Positions 48,853 through 61,785 are shown, numbered from the stretch's first letter. The stretch: 64,000 nucleotides of DNA from Artemisia argyi (GCA_030686995.1 CM060684.1:5353897-5417896), one strand, 5' to 3'. Numbers and translations: made by a program. The notes: generated from the sequence alone by a model not told the origin.

Positions 48853-49932
48853 ATGTTACCGTTTTAAAGGTAACGGTTATTTTCAAAGAAAAAAAAATCA
48901 CCTTATAAATACAACAACAAGTGTATACACTATCGTTTCACAAGCAAAAGCATCAAACCGAACACAAGTAATCCCATATTCTTATTACCGCCAGCCATTG
49001 TTCTTATTTTTTAAGCTCTATAATTGTATATATAAGCACAACATTAATGAACGTGTTCATCTATTTATATACACAAATACAAGCATATGTACTTAGGATT
49101 AATATCACACATTTAGCTTGTATTGAAGATTAAAATACTATGTTCATTGATTTGTCCATTCATACTTTGTATTTTCCTTTAAGGTTAAAATAATCATTGT
49201 GTGTGTTGTGTTTCTACCTAAGTCGATCGGCTACAAATGATTCCACACATCAACAAGGTTAAAATGGTATCGGGTTTTTTCTTGTTTCATTGTAGTGCGT
49301 GGTTTGAACGTGTGTATCATTTACGAATTTGAACTTGGTAGTTTCAAAACATGCATGCAAATAAGCAATTGGCATAATAGAAACAACCAGTTAATTCACC
49401 TGTGCGACAATAGATAGGTTCAATCCGCATCTCTGTCGTCCCCAAAAATAAAAGCATTAAACCGATCACAATCAACCCGATTTTTTCTTCTTAACCTCTA
49501 TATTCATACATACACAACAGCGAGCATCTATTTATATAAAAACCTCATAGCCATGCAATATGTAGATTTAGGACCAAAGCACCATGTTATTTTTTGTAAG
49601 CAATGAATAATTTTAGCAACAACTTTTTGAATAATGTACTGTGTTTTAAGTTCATGGACAAAGATTTTAGGATCAAGGTTCTAGCTATAGCTCTTTAGGT
49701 AAATAAATTTCTAAAGAAACATAAACAAAAGCAGTACAACGTTGAGAAATGTACCAGCTTAAAGTGCTCCAAATTCATCATCCCTGTAATTGGATAGACG
49801 TTCATTCTTTTTAGTGTGACGGGTATTAAGCATAGCTCTAATGGAGTGAATGTGGGTTTTAGGTGCATGCATAGCTACTCCCAGTCTCTTAATTGTACCA
49901 CCACGTGACAACCAAAGCCCCCTTTTTTCCAG
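48851..49932. other. Intergenic sequence left of duplication copy 2
   Basis: No gene seen. Two related stretches with AAAGCATCAAACCGA/AAAGCATTAAACCGA occur near 48946 and 49451, each followed by pyrimidine-rich TATTCTTATT/TTTTTCTTCT sequence, suggesting a diverged duplication. The minus-strand frame 49759-49968 runs into the phosphatase remnant and is not supported. Confidence 0.4.
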
Positions 49933-50484
49933 ATTTGTCGATTCATTGGGATAGCTTATCGTGGTCAAACATTTGTCTCCAGCCGGACTTTAGCTCATTA
50001 TGAGTCAAACCCAAAAGGGCAGGCGATAGTGTTTGTTGGCAACCTTTATTATGCAGATGCGTATCCGTGCATGATAATAGTAGGTAGGACACATGGGCAA
50101 GGTTTGTAGAGAAAAGTGTTGCTTACCAACCATGGATTCGGAGTGCAGAAGATCATAAATCATGAAATTGATTTTCTTCCGAATATGTAAATAATTTGAT
50201 CATTTTTATGCATTCATTATCATTTCTTCGCTAAATTCTAATATATATTTTCGTATTGTAGGGTGAAGGTGAACTATTTAAGCCTTATATACACAAACCA
50301 GTATTATGTGCCGGCCCCCTCAAAAACAAATCTCCGATTCCCCCCCCCCCCCCCCCCCCCCCCCCAAAAAAAAATGTTTAAGTTCCCTCTATGCGTATAA
50401 AGCATCTTGTAGCGCGTCCTTTTTGGTACTCGATCAAGAGAGCTGCAGCTTACATCATTGTCATGTCATCATACTCGACTTATG
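49933..50484 (+). pseudogene. Purple acid phosphatase pseudogene, copy 2
   Basis: The same two exons as in copy 1. Here the first exon is not cut by an LTR: it follows an acceptor-like TTTTTTCCAG at 49923-49932 and reads [20 protein letters not shown], then YYADAYP and, in shifted frames, [12 protein letters not shown] and NHEIDFLPNM. The metal-binding D of GDLYYAD is N here (GNLYYAD). The second exon, 50262-50484, is interrupted by an 82-bp poly-C containing insertion, then shows [19 protein letters not shown]. Frameshifts and stops show it is dead. It preserves the site into which the old LTR inserted in copy 1. Confidence 0.8.
50314..50395. other. Poly-C containing insertion in phosphatase exon
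   Basis: About 82 bp absent from copy 1, with a run of 26 C (50340-50365) directly followed by 9 A. No terminal repeats or clear target duplication seen. Confidence 0.75.
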
Positions 50485-51279
50485 GTAAGATTAAAAATTA
50501 CAGAACCCATAATGGATTGTTTTCCATATTGGAATTAATGTTACTTTTTTTATAAGAAAAATCTTGATACTTTTGGCTCATAAGTGAACTACCTAAAGTA
50601 AACCAAAGGGAGACACCATGTAACTTTTATTTAAAAAAAAAAAAAAATAAAAAAAAAAAAAAAAAAAAAAAAAACATTTCCATTATATAGTAGTCTTGCA
50701 CTTATAAATTTTACTTAGAGGCATTCCCAAAAACAAATGGTACAATGTTACAAAATTAGCAGGCAATTAATTTCAAAATATAAGCGAACCTTATAGATTT
50801 TATTGATATCGTTACATCTAATCTTTAGTATTAGTATTTGTGACGAATCCTTACCTGGAGCTTAACATTTTCAGCTAACTTGTCTCGCAGGCCGCCCATT
50901 TCTTTGTGCATTGCTTCCACCTGAGATAAGTTGCATTCTTAATAAATATCAGTCTTATACTAAAAGTATGTAAAAAAATCGTATACGTTAAACAATATTT
51001 AAAAGGAATACATGATAACTCCATGGCATCTTTATTTTTAAAACTTGTTACCTGTAGTACTGTCAAAGTTAACACCGTATGTGGATACCCGTTGACTCTG
51101 CCAGATTCTGTGGCGAATACAATTTTAAAACCCTCCTGTATAAACGCTTTTCGATAAGCAATCCAAGCGACCCTGTGGAGCAAGCAATACATAGCTTATT
51201 CACAGCTTATACACATCTTATGACGACAGGCTATTATGATTTTTAATATGAAGCAGGCAATTCTACAATTTTATAGTAT

Positions 51280-51443
51280 CATACTTTAGGACTAAAAAAG
51301 CTTACTCAATCTTGACAGGCGCCAGTTCAGGTGCGTTGAGCATTCTTCCAAGTGACCACATCATACTTTAGGACTAAAAAAGCTTACTCAATCTTAACAC
51401 GCGCCAGTTCAGGTGTGTTAAGTATTCTTCCAAGTGACCACAT
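51280..51443. repeat. 82-bp tandem duplication in copy 2
   Basis: Two copies starting CATACTTTAGGACTAAAAAA, shifted by 82 bp, each with the small exon ending in VKI. Copy 1 has a single unit. Confidence 0.85.
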
Positions 51444-51609
51444 CATTAAGTGTTTGGATAGAGCTGGTTACGTGCTTATTTTAGAGTAAACAAACACTTG
51501 AAAATAAGTAAATCAGTACCTGCTAATATTTTTTAATCACATAAGCAAACTAATCAATCAATCAATCCCAAACACCCCCTCATCACTTACCTTTAGACAT
51601 ATGCATATA

Positions 51610-51800
51610 AGCAGGTTCGTTCACTGCGGGTGAAAAGTAAGTATGTCAGGTAACGGGTCAAAGTGGGTAGTTTCACCCATTTAACATGTTCGCTTCATGT
51701 GTTTTCAGCTAATGAAACAGACATGTTAAATGGGTGAAACTACCCACTTTGACCCGTTACCTGACATACTTACTTTTCACCCTTAGTGAACGAACCTGCT
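51610..51800. mobile_element. Foldback MITE (hairpin), copy 2
   Basis: Orthologous to 27369-27560. The arms match each other almost perfectly from AGCAGGTTCGTTCACT inward, with a TTTTCAGC-containing loop. Confidence 0.8.
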
Positions 51801-52154
51801 TAAAATATGGGTCTTACGACCTGATTGAGGAGTGCATATTAGCATACCCTGACATAATCTAGTACTCCACGATTTTGATGGGTTTAATTTGTTCCATTTA
51901 GCCATCAAAGAACGCCAAGTGCCATGTGACTGGTCTCAAAGACTTACTTGAAGAAGGCCATGTGACTGGTCTCAAAGACTTACTTGAAGAAGGCCAAAAA
52001 TGGATTCCAGCATTCATGAATGCACTTTCTCCTTCTTTTTCCATCCTAGAGATTTCTGCAAGTTGTTTATATCTTCGGCCGACGCCCAAGCACCGTTCTG
52101 AAATTTCCGATACCGTCATTTCACCATTTTGAAGATTATTCCGGCTTATATAAG

Positions 52155-52838
52155 CACACGTTCTTTGAGGAATAAATTCAGAAAGTTTGTGTCGTTGTTA
52201 GCAGCTGTTGATTATTATGTCAGTATCACAGTATGCATACTGACGTCTTCATTTCAGCTTCACCAGGAAATATGCACAATGCAATGGTATGTATGGGTTA
52301 CCTACCTCATTCACCTTATGTGAAAAATATGATGTTTTGCTTTAGAGGCCGATATTTCAACCCATTTAAATAAAAAAGGATAAAGTCTGGTTTACTTTTA
52401 TTGATAAGGAATCTAACGGGTCAAATATCTAGTTTAATGATAAAGTAAACGGGTTGAATGTGGTCTGAAGTGTATTCAAATTCAAAAAGAGTTGGACGAA
52501 ACTGTGTCGGGTCCAAACCGACCTTTTGCTTCGCTGATATAAAAATAAAGTATGATGCTTTATCAACTTGGAATTATCCATGACCCTTACTTATATAAGG
52601 AATCATTGTTGCTTGTTTTTCAGCTATAGGGTATCGAGCATACAAAAACTTGAAGACTATCAGACCAAATATGGTGCTCTCGAGCTAGCTCTTTCTTAAC
52701 GGAACTATGGAATGGCCTGACTTTCAGTGGGCTATACATAACGCGCATAATAATAGACAAGGTCAAGTTAGGTTAAGAAAGGGGACACAATCCATATATA
52801 CCTATCCCATAACAGATTGTATGTGTCAACAACATTAG
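52155..52838 (+). pseudogene. Plant O-fucosyltransferase-family pseudogene, copy 2
   Basis: Counterpart of 27909-29077. The first exon (52155-52286) shows KFVSLLAAVDYYVSI, then an 8-bp insertion shifts the frame before the GNM motif. The last exon (52629-52838) reads GYRAYKNLKTIRPNMVLSS, a TAG at 52686-52688, then LFLNGTMEWPDFQWAI and QSIYTYPITDCMCQQH-stop. The lesions differ from those of copy 1 (TGA at another codon, small tandem insertion), so the two copies decayed at least partly independently after duplication, or the ancestor was already non-functional for another reason such as missing upstream exons. Confidence 0.8.
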
Positions 52839-53594
52839 GGTTATATTTTTGCTTCTCTTTGAGGGCGTTATGTGCATGCACAAGTTGTACCAAATAGATG
52901 AACCGATCTTTTTTATAGGGTCATAGGTCGGTAGGTGAACGATGCAACATCTAGTCACTACGTGAACATTTATATGGGATCTAATTTAGATATAACAAGG
53001 ATTACCACGCGATAACCATGATTGCTATCAATGCCACTGTTCTTGCCGATGGTTCCTAGCCATGTGATTTTGTAATATGTCTGTCTATTTGAGGACATGC
53101 ATTTCATTTTGCTCAATAAGGATGACTTATTTTCAACACGTTTGAAAAGGATAATATCATTCCCATATTACGGAACTTTTCCGCAAATACACCACACTTT
53201 TTGGGTGTCAATACATTTAGGGGCGAGCATGGTTTGATTTTGCTCGTTTTTGCATAAAAGCGAAACCAATCCATAAATATTCGGTTTTTGCTTTTCAGAA
53301 ACCATGAAGTTTCAGTTTAAATCACGGTTTGGTTATAATTTTTTTTCCTCTCCTCCACCTCCACGGCCTTGGTGGAGACTGTCTCCACGGCCATGGTTTC
53401 AACTACTAGTGGAGGAAATATACTGTCACTGGTGGCGAGATAAAATAAACAGTAATAAAGCGCATGCAGATCATTTCACACATAATTAGTTTACCATATT
53501 ATCATAAATTGGTTCAACGAAAGTACAAAAAACAAATTAGCTAAATACGTTGTAAATAGAAATAGTAAAACGATCAAACAATGCAAGTGAAGAT

Positions 53595-56500
53595 CTATGG
53601 AGAGCAATAAGTAAGTTTGAACACACATTGTGACCATTCACCAACTAAACTTAACAAGGAGCTTGTTAGTGTTTCCCATTCTCCTTCGAGACCATTTCTT
53701 ATTTCACAATATTTGAGGTCCGGCCAATTTCCAGATTTGTGCCTCAACGTACAAGGGCTCGCAAATAGAAAACAATGCCGACTACCGAGTTAATAGACGA
53801 GCCTAGCTCGTTTAGGCCTATACTCGACTCATCTCGGATCGTTAACACCCTGTCTAGATCCGCCAATGCTTGATCCTGAGTTAGATACAACACTGCTTGA
53901 TCCTGAATCTATGCTAATTGCTAAAGCGACACCTTAAAAACCAAGAAACTACTTTAGCTTATATGGAATTGCGCCATTAGTATGAAATTAAAATGCAATC
54001 AACAATAATGAATCTTTGAAAACAGGTACAATAGTTGCATTTTATCCATGGACCGTCTACCATTTTGAAACTTTAACATCTTTAACACAATAAGGGACCA
54101 AAAGTGTAACAAGTTTTATAATGGATACCGTTTATGTAAATTTTGGTATTTAGAGACCAAAAATGTAATTTGGTATAAACTATAAGGACCATCGTCAAAT
54201 TTGATATTAAAATAAGAGAAAAATGAATTTAGAAAACAAGGAAAGTGCGTTATTTACTCACCAAAGCTCAGAAGATACAGATACAGAGATAAGCCTTGGG
54301 GGAAGATGATCCCTTATTATGCCTGTGTTTTTTATAAATAGCCTTTTTAAACATTCTAATTTTCCAAGATCCTCTGGTAGCTTCTCAAGATGAGCACAAT
54401 CCTTAAGGTTGAGATAATTCAGATGTTTTAGCATGCAGATGCTATCTGGAAGAAATTCAATTTTATTACTCCTCACATCTAGCTCCTCTAAACATTCTAA
54501 TTGGCCAAGATCCTCTGGCAACTTCTCAAGATCACCATTACTGACATCGAGAGATTTGAGACATTTCAACATGCAAATGCTATCTGGAAGATGTTTAATA
54601 CTTGTAGCCGACAAATCTAGCCTCTCCAGAGATTCTAATTGGCCAATGTCCTCAGGCAACTTCCCAAGACAAGAACAGTCACTAACATCGAGCGACTTCA
54701 GATGTTTTAGCATGCAGATGCTATCTGGAAGAAATTCAATTTTATTACTACTCACATTTAGCTCCTCTAAACATTCTAATTGGCCAAGACCCTCTGGTAA
54801 CTTCTCAAGAAGATCATTATGGACTTTGAGAGATTTGAGACATTTCAACATACAAATGCTATCCGGAAGATACTCAATTTTCTTACTAAGCACCCTTGGC
54901 TCTTTTAAACATTCTAATTTTCCAAGATCCTCTGGTAGCTTCTCAAGAAGGGCACAATCCTCAAGGTTGAGATAACTAAGATGTTTTAACATACAAATGC
55001 TATCTGGAAGATGTTTAATACTTGTAGCCGACAAATCTAGCCTCTCCAGAGATTCTAATTGGCCGCCAATGTCCTCAGGCAACTTCCCAAGACAAGAACA
55101 CTTACTAACATCGAGCGACTTCAGATGTTTTAGCATGCAGATGCTATCTGGAAGAAATTCAATTTTATTACTACTCACATTTAGCTCCTCTAAACATTCT
55201 AATTGGCCAAGATCCTCTGGTAACTTCTCAAGATCACCATTACTGACATTGAGAGATTTGAGACATTTCAACATACAAATGCTATCCGGAATCTTCTCAA
55301 GAAGAGAACACATAAAAAGATCGAGCGACTTCAGATGTTTTAACCTACAAATGCTATCTGGAAGATGTTTAATCATTGTAAATGACAAATCTAGACTCTC
55401 CAGAGATTCTAACTGGCCAATGTCCTCAGGCAACTTCTCAAGCAGAGCACAATGATCAAGATTGAGTGACTTCAGATGTTTTAACCTACAAATGCTATCC
55501 GGAAGATGTTTTATCTTCTTAGAGTACAACGAGAGCTCTTCTAGACATTCTAACTGTCCTAGATCTTTGGGAAACTCTGAAATATTTTCACTTTTGAGTA
55601 TAAGTTTTTGTAGACATTGTAAACTACAAATCATGTCTGAAAATTTCTCAAAGTCTGTGCAAGTACATAGACCAAAAGAAATAAGCTTCTCAATATTTCC
55701 AACTGATGACGGTAGATATTCTTTATAAATACAAGTAAACTCAAACTTTGGGAGATCACTGTTGGGGTGCAATGGGCATGAATCTAGCGAGTCACCATAC
55801 AGACATAATGTATCTGAAGAACAATTAACATTGGGCTCACATCTACTGTCAAAATTAAAATCTGTAAACCTCAAACTGCATAAGTTTAAGTCGACGAGTT
55901 TACTTAGACATCCAACGGGAGCCTTAATTTCTACCAACTGATCACAATATGCAAGATCTAAATTCTCAAGATTTGGAATCAGCTCAAGGTCAAGGCTCCT
56001 CAACTTTGATCCTTGAAGGTTGAGGATTTTGAGATTTCGACATGCAACACGCACGTGAAGTTCTTCAAATTGAGCACATTGATCAAGAGATAACGTTTCG
56101 AGATTCGGAGTCAACGCCAGGTCAAAGGTTCTTAACTTTGAGCGACTGATATCAAGATGCTTGAGCTTTTGACAACTAAATGGCATGCAAAGTTCTTCTA
56201 AATTACCAGAACCTTTAAGAGATAATGTCTCAATATTCGGAGTCAACCCAAAGTCAAAGGTCGTCAAGTATGACTCTTTGAGAGAAAGGAATTTGAGTTT
56301 TTTTAGAACCTGGCAGCAAAAATAAGATAAAAAGATTAATATTAGCATATTAACAAACCAATAAATTAATAGCTTTATTACGAATTATGCTAAACAACCA
56401 ATCAACAGTTATTCTACCTTTCTTTCTCCCTCTTCCCAAAGTTGTACCATTCTGCTGTGGTCCATTTCAAGTCCAACAAGATTGTTGGCTTGAAATGTTT

Positions 56501-58699
56501 TGGGTAAATACAAGAAAGGGTAATCCGAACATTTTAGATATTTTAAAGAATTTGTGAAGCATTGCCTGATATCATAATTTTCAGAAAACCCTTCAAGACA
56601 TCCAAGTATCTTCATTTTTCCAAGACCTTTCATAACAATTCTAGCAATTCTCTTGGACTTAGCATCAAATTTTGGATCACTTTTAGAATACAAATATTCA
56701 AAGATCACTTCAAGATATCGAAGTTCATTCATTTTTCCAAGACCTTTCAGAAGAATTCTCGAATTTCCCCTCGACATATCAAGTTTTAGACATCTTGTTG
56801 CTTCAGTACCCTGCAATCCAATGACAATGTCAGAAGTCAGAACAAATGAAAATGTATTAGTTTTCTCCACCTTACAAGTAAACTGATCTTTACCTTGTCA
56901 TTGGTCAATATATCTTCAATTTCCTCGTACTTCCACAAACGGCTATGTTTGTTAGGCTCACGCGAACGACGAACAATGTTCTTTCCCATTTCTTCTATAT
57001 GGTCATGCATGCCCAAGTCCCCATATCGATTAATAGTTATGAGAGATCTCTGTTCAAGAACTTTTATACCAATTATAGCATGAAATCCACAGCTTTCAAG
57101 AATGGCGATTGCTTTTGCTTTGGCCATTCCTTTCAACATGCATGCAATGTCTAGAAATATTTCCTTATATTCATCTTCCAGACTTATATAGCTTAATTCT
57201 AGCTGTTTTAGAGTCTCCTCTAAGGGAATTTTTTCTAATCTGTCTATGGCATCTACCCATTCAGGCTTATCTTTACCACAGAGATTTGAACCCAAGACTT
57301 TGAGTGTTAAGGGAAGACCAGCAGCATAACGTACAACTTTTCCTGACAGCTTTTCGTATCCTTGAAGTGGATTCTCTCTTCCAAATGCATACCTACTAAA
57401 GAGGGAAATTGCTTCCTGTTCTGATAAGAGAGCAATATCACGAATCACATTAACTCTGTGTGCTACCAACACTTGCTCATTTCTCGTTGTAACGATAATT
57501 CTACTTCCCGACTTAAACCAGTTAGGTCCACCGGCTAACGCCTCAAGTTGTTCTATGTCATCCACATCATCTAGAACAAGAAGAACCTTTATACCGCGCA
57601 TCCTCTCTTTCATCATGTTTTTCCCATCAGTAACACTATCTAGAGTGACGCGTTCATTTAGCACTTTTGAAAGGACTTGTTCTTGTAAATTCTTCAAACC
57701 AAATATAGAGGCTTTTGAAACTTCCCTCACATTCTCAACAAAGCTTATAGCTTTAAAATCATTAGATAGAGTATCAAAAACAGCTCTCGCCGTAGTTGTT
57801 TTCCCAGCCCCTCCCATGCCCTTGATCCCTATCATGCGAACTTCATCACTACCAACTTCTAAAGATGAAACAACATCCTTTACTCGAGTCTCCATGCCCA
57901 CCAACTTTTCATCAAAGCCGAAACTGATGGAACGTAACTCTAGTGAAATCTCTTGAACAATTTCTTTGACGAACTTAGCTTCATGCCTGTATGTATGTAA
58001 AAGGTTCCGTTTAGCATAGTCTAAATCTAACATAAACAATGTTTTAGATCTATAATCTATTACATACACTCATATACGAAGTAATACTATAGTCAGTTTT
58101 CATGGATGACCCTATACTCGGTAGTAATTTAAGAAGAAACTTAAGCAAGGAATATGGCAAGTAGAGATATGATGAAATAATTACCCATCAAAAGTGTTCT
58201 TCAGCTCCCAACCAGCCAGATCAGCTGCTTCTTTCAAAGCTTCTCTCCATTTCCCAGCAGCCTCTTCCTTTTCATGTTTAGCAAAAGCTTGACCAACAGC
58301 CCCACTTTGTTTGCGGACCTCGGTGGGTTCCACGTCATAGAAGATAGGGTAAGCAGTGTGGTCAGTCATCTTGTGACACTCCATAATCTTGACAAGTTCT
58401 TCCAAACACCATGACGAAGAAGCATAGTTTTTGGAAAAAACAATGATGTAATATTTGGAGTCTTCAATGGATTTGATGAGATCATCACTGATCCTTTTCC
58501 CTTTCTGGATTTTCTCATCGTCTTTGTATGTGTAAATGCCTTTGTCCTTAAGAGCATGATAAAGATGATCAACAATGTTTTTACGGGTGTCTTCACCCCT
58601 GAAACTCAGAAAAACATCATACTTGAAGCTCTTTTGAATGGATGTAGTTGAAGTAGAAGCCATTATTTTTGGTGCAGATGAGTTAGAAGAAGATGCCAT
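53595..58699 (-). CDS. TNL immune receptor, copy 2 (TIR-NB-ARC-LRR)
   Basis: Predicted exons (minus strand): 58699-58185, 57986-56894, 56810-56418, 56309-54262, 53757-53595; phases fit, giving about 1403 residues. The TIR exon differs from copy 1 at about five residues and keeps SFRGEDTRKN and WCLEEL. NB-ARC has GMGGAGKTTTARAVF, VLLVLDDVDD, SRIIVTTRNEQV, AAGLPLTLKVLG and MHDHIEEMG; it lacks the 20-residue duplication of copy 1. The LRR exon has nine PDSIC-type repeats. Exon 5 adds about 54 residues after the LRRs, including WPDLKYCEIRNGLEGEWE, ending at TAG 53595-53597. Its acceptor is a weak GCGAG; if unspliced, TGA at 54258-54260 ends a protein of about 1350 residues. Expected role: intracellular receptor triggering TIR signalling. 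The more intact copy. Confidence 0.9.
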
Positions 58700-59030
58700 T
58701 GAATAAAAGTAATAGATAAGGTGTAAATTATGATGAAACTGATATGGTTGAAAGAGTTTATGAGAAGAAACAAACTAGTTCCGGCCAACTGCTGCAGTGA
58801 TGTTGAAAAACAAAAGTGTCTTTAATGAAAGATAAGCCACTCATATATGGTATTTTGGTCGATGATAAAGAAAGATATGATTAAAAAAAAGAAAGAAAAA
58901 GCAACCCAATACATCCTCCTGGAAAGAATAAGAAAGATATGATTAAAAAAAAAGAAAGATATGATTAAAAAATAAGAAAGATATATTTGACAGCAAGTCA
59001 CAACCCAATGAGAAATCTTATTGACAGCTC

Positions 59031-59038
59031 TATTTATA
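59031..59038 (-). promoter_or_regulatory. Possible TATA box of TNL copy 2
   Basis: TATAAATA on the minus strand, about 330 bp before the ATG at 58699, matching copy 1. Tentative. Confidence 0.35.
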
Positions 59039-59415
59039 GCATCTTTGTGGGTTTGCTTATGTAAGCGGTTATTGCATTCTGACCATCAAACAAACTGGGT
59101 GTTTAAAAGTCCTTATCTAAGCCACCAATCAGATTATATAAGCAACTAAAAAGCAGTTAGCAGATAATCATTTCGGATGACTTTTGAAAGGCTAATTTTG
59201 ACCTTTTGGATAACTAATAAGCAATTAGCAGATAATTCATTTGACGTAGGAAAGGGTAAATTGATAATTTCCTAGTGTTTTCCGACCTTTTGCTAATAAT
59301 GCATTTACCCCGACTTTATATTCCTCATATTCTCTCTACAATCGATATAAAAACAACCTTTAGACTCATGCGCTAAGTTTTAATTTGATTATATGAAACT
59401 AATCAAAATGGCCAG

Positions 59416-60736
59416 TTTTTTTTTTTTTTTTTTTTTTTGAGACATACTTTATATTATAAGAAAACTATACAAAACGTACACTATCCATTTAGACCCATAC
59501 AATATCAAAATGGGTCATTTGGAGCTAGAGTGGCGCTATGCCAAACACCCCTTTGATCTTTAAACACAACCATAACCATCAAGTTATTAACCAAATCTGT
59601 GTTTACATAATTACAAACCAAAACACGACGTCCTAGGGAGTTTCTTGGTAAAAGAGCATGTAGGGAAAAGGCTCATTACCCAAGTATCCCTCCGAGGTCT
59701 AGTTCTCGGTCTTCGTACCCTTCGTAGCACTACCACTAGCTTCACCTATAACAAGTACAACAAAGCAACATAAGCACAACGCTTAGTGAGATAACATATA
59801 AAAGCATAACATAAACGGCATAATACTAGTGTTGCTTTGTAAATCTGAGGATGCTTGCTATTAGCCTTGCACTAGTCATCCACTTAGGACGCTATGAACC
59901 CACGTTGGTTCAATATAGCTAAAAATGTTCTAGTCGTCCACTTAGGATATCTAAGTCATATATTCCATGACTTTGAGCCGCTCATACACAATAGTCATCC
60001 ACACAGGATGTCTAAGTCCCATTTTACAAGATGAGATGCTAATAAAGGCTCAATCGTCTACTTAGGACGTCTAGGCTCCCTTTCGGAGCATGTCATGACA
60101 TAATAACACATGTCGTCCACTTAGGACGTCTACACCCTTCTCTCGGGTCATAATGCATATATTTATGCAAATCGTCCACTTAGGACGGCTAATTCAGCTA
60201 TGTCGCCCACTTAGGATGCTATACTAGTAATATCGTGGAATTAGAGTTAAAATCGCATAACTAAACCCAATCGGGTCATTCGGGGCTGTTTCGACCCGTC
60301 TAGCATAATTGACATATAAACATACTATGAGTAACTCATTTAGGCACATAAGGGGTGTTTGGTTGGTGGCTTATGTAACCATACCAACACTATTTATGAA
60401 AATTAACATCTAAATAGGCTATCCATCACTTGTATAATCATTTATACATGATTACTAGGGGGTTCTTGATGATTTCTCAAAAATCATATTTTTACATAAT
60501 CATGTATAATTGGCATAAAGGCCTAATCTTTAGGCTTTACCCATAATTAGTAAAAGCCAAAACACAGGAATTTGAGAACAAGTTGTGATTTATACCTTGA
60601 ATAAGATGACTTAATTCATGTAAGGAGGTCCTCTGACTAACCTGCCATTCACATACCGAAAAGTAAGTACGTTTTGGTTAAGAACACGCAAAAAAGAATA
60701 TTAAAACAAATTCCGTTCATAATCTTGACAACTCAC
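59416..60736. repeat. TNL upstream block with poly-T and periodic motif, copy 2
   Basis: Counterpart of 35766-37088. T run of 23, then the seven-fold TCCACTTAGGACG-like motif at about 59876-60225. Only a few substitutions separate it from copy 1. Confidence 0.55.
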
Positions 60737-61057
60737 TTCAAGTGCTCCGGTAACTCAAATTTTAGGTGCTGTCAATCGGTTTTATGATAAAAAAAAGAAA
60801 TGCCTGATAGCCATTTAGAAGAAGAGTTTGTTTGTATAAATAATCAAAGAAAGAGGAAATGATAAAAGGATCTTGCCGGAAAAAAGTATCAGTTGAGGGG
60901 GGAATTAGAGCAGTCAAAGAGAGAGGTTAAAATGAAGACGAGGACCCCTCTCTCTTTTAATTCTATTTTTGTTTTTCGTTTTGATCTTATCAAGGACTCG
61001 TATTTTTTATTTTTAAGCATCGGACTTGTAAATTTGAGTTTTGCAAATTTGCAAGAG
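60737..61057. other. Intergenic, no gene seen
   Basis: Unique AT-rich sequence right of the duplication. Short minus-strand frames reach into the MITE at 61058 and show no recognisable product. Confidence 0.4.
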
Positions 61058-61446
61058 GTAGGGATCCAGTGAGAAGAAAACTTAAAATGAGAAGAATGAG
61101 AAATAACTATAACCGAATAATTGAGATGCAACGACTTGAATTAGATGCATCTTTATTAATTTAGATGCATCACAATTAGTTTCAAATGTGATTTTGAAGT
61201 AAAAACGATGCAAAGTAGTACTAGCAACAAATTTGGCCCACAGAAGACTAAAAATATATAGGATTCGTCTAACTTGATGAAATGCATCTAATATATGTAT
61301 ATGCATCTAATTTTTAGTTAGAAAATATATTATGATGCATTTAAAAGATTAGGGATACATCTAATTCAAACCAATGCATCTGTAATGTGTAGTTATAGTT
61401 ATTTCTCATTCTTCTTATTTTAAGGGTTCTTCTCATTTGATCCTTA
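61058..61446. mobile_element. MITE with about 50-bp inverted termini and ATGCATCT motifs
   Basis: Left arm GGGATCCAGTGAGAAG to GAGAAATAACTATAAC, right arm the imperfect complement, ending in CTTCTCATTTGATCCTT. The interior repeats GATGCATCTAA-like motifs on both strands. Flanks AATTTGCAAG and AATTTGTAAAG could be a decayed target duplication. Confidence 0.7.
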
Positions 61447-61595
61447 GTCAATTTGTAAAGGATATTCTCATGTTACTTTTGAATTAAAATGAAATAAATG
61501 TTTTGCAATAATAATAATGTATAATCATGTTAAAAACAACATTACCTCTCATGTTTTTTTCAACATGAGAGAATCCTTAGCCATTTGTAAACTAT

Positions 61596-61785
61596 TCACA
61601 AAAGGTGTAGATTGACGGGAACATCATGACCCCGGGTGCTCTTCTGACAAAGTCTCTCTAGTGAGCCCATAGATTTTGCGGAGGTAGGTACTTGTATGGT
61701 AGCAAAGTGCCAGCGATGGGATTCGAACCTGAGTCTATTTACTTAAGAATGAAAGCCCCACCCACTGGACCAATGCCCAAGTGGT
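61596..61785 (-). mobile_element. tRNA-derived SINE
   Basis: 190 bp on the minus strand, flanked by a perfect 12-bp duplication TTTGTAAACTAT (61584-61595 and 61786-61797). A box A-like TTGGTCCAGTGG and a perfect box B GGTTCGAATCC mark a tRNA-related head with an internal RNA polymerase III promoter. It ends CTACACCTTTTGTGA, with a short T run. No reverse transcriptase, so it is non-autonomous. Confidence 0.85.

Larger units (their letters stand above)
50855..52120 (-). pseudogene. Unrecognised multi-exon gene remnant, copy 2
   Basis: Counterpart of 26703-27880. Exons: one ending near 51984 (SERCLGVGRRYKQLAEISRM, NAGIHFWPSS); one ending at 51306, duplicated with an 82-bp shift to 51388 (SLGRMLNAPELAPVKI); 51172-51052 (VAWIAYRKAFIQEGFKIV, TVLTLTVLQ); 50920-50855 (VEAMHKEMGGLRDKLAENV). 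Here the donor after TVLQ is intact (CAG-GTAACA) and the 121- and 66-nt exons join in frame. Most changes from copy 1 keep the protein similar, so it may have been functional until recently. I cannot assign a family; a short coiled-coil tendency is all that can be seen. The duplicated exon and missing ends suggest a remnant. Confidence 0.5.
49950..60736. repeat. Segmental duplication copy 2
   Basis: Homologous in direct orientation to 25918-37088, about 24 kb apart start to start. It ends at the shared ACAACTCAC at 60736; beyond it, sequence is unrelated to the Copia LTR that borders copy 1. It lacks the 28261-28668 MITE, has an extra poly-C insertion, an 82-bp tandem duplication and two extra LRR super-repeats. 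Confidence 0.93.

Noticed and set aside
61690..61785. tRNA gene on the minus strand
   Set aside because: Box A and box B are present, but no cloverleaf acceptor stem is seen and a 12-bp target duplication surrounds a longer unit, so it is a SINE.
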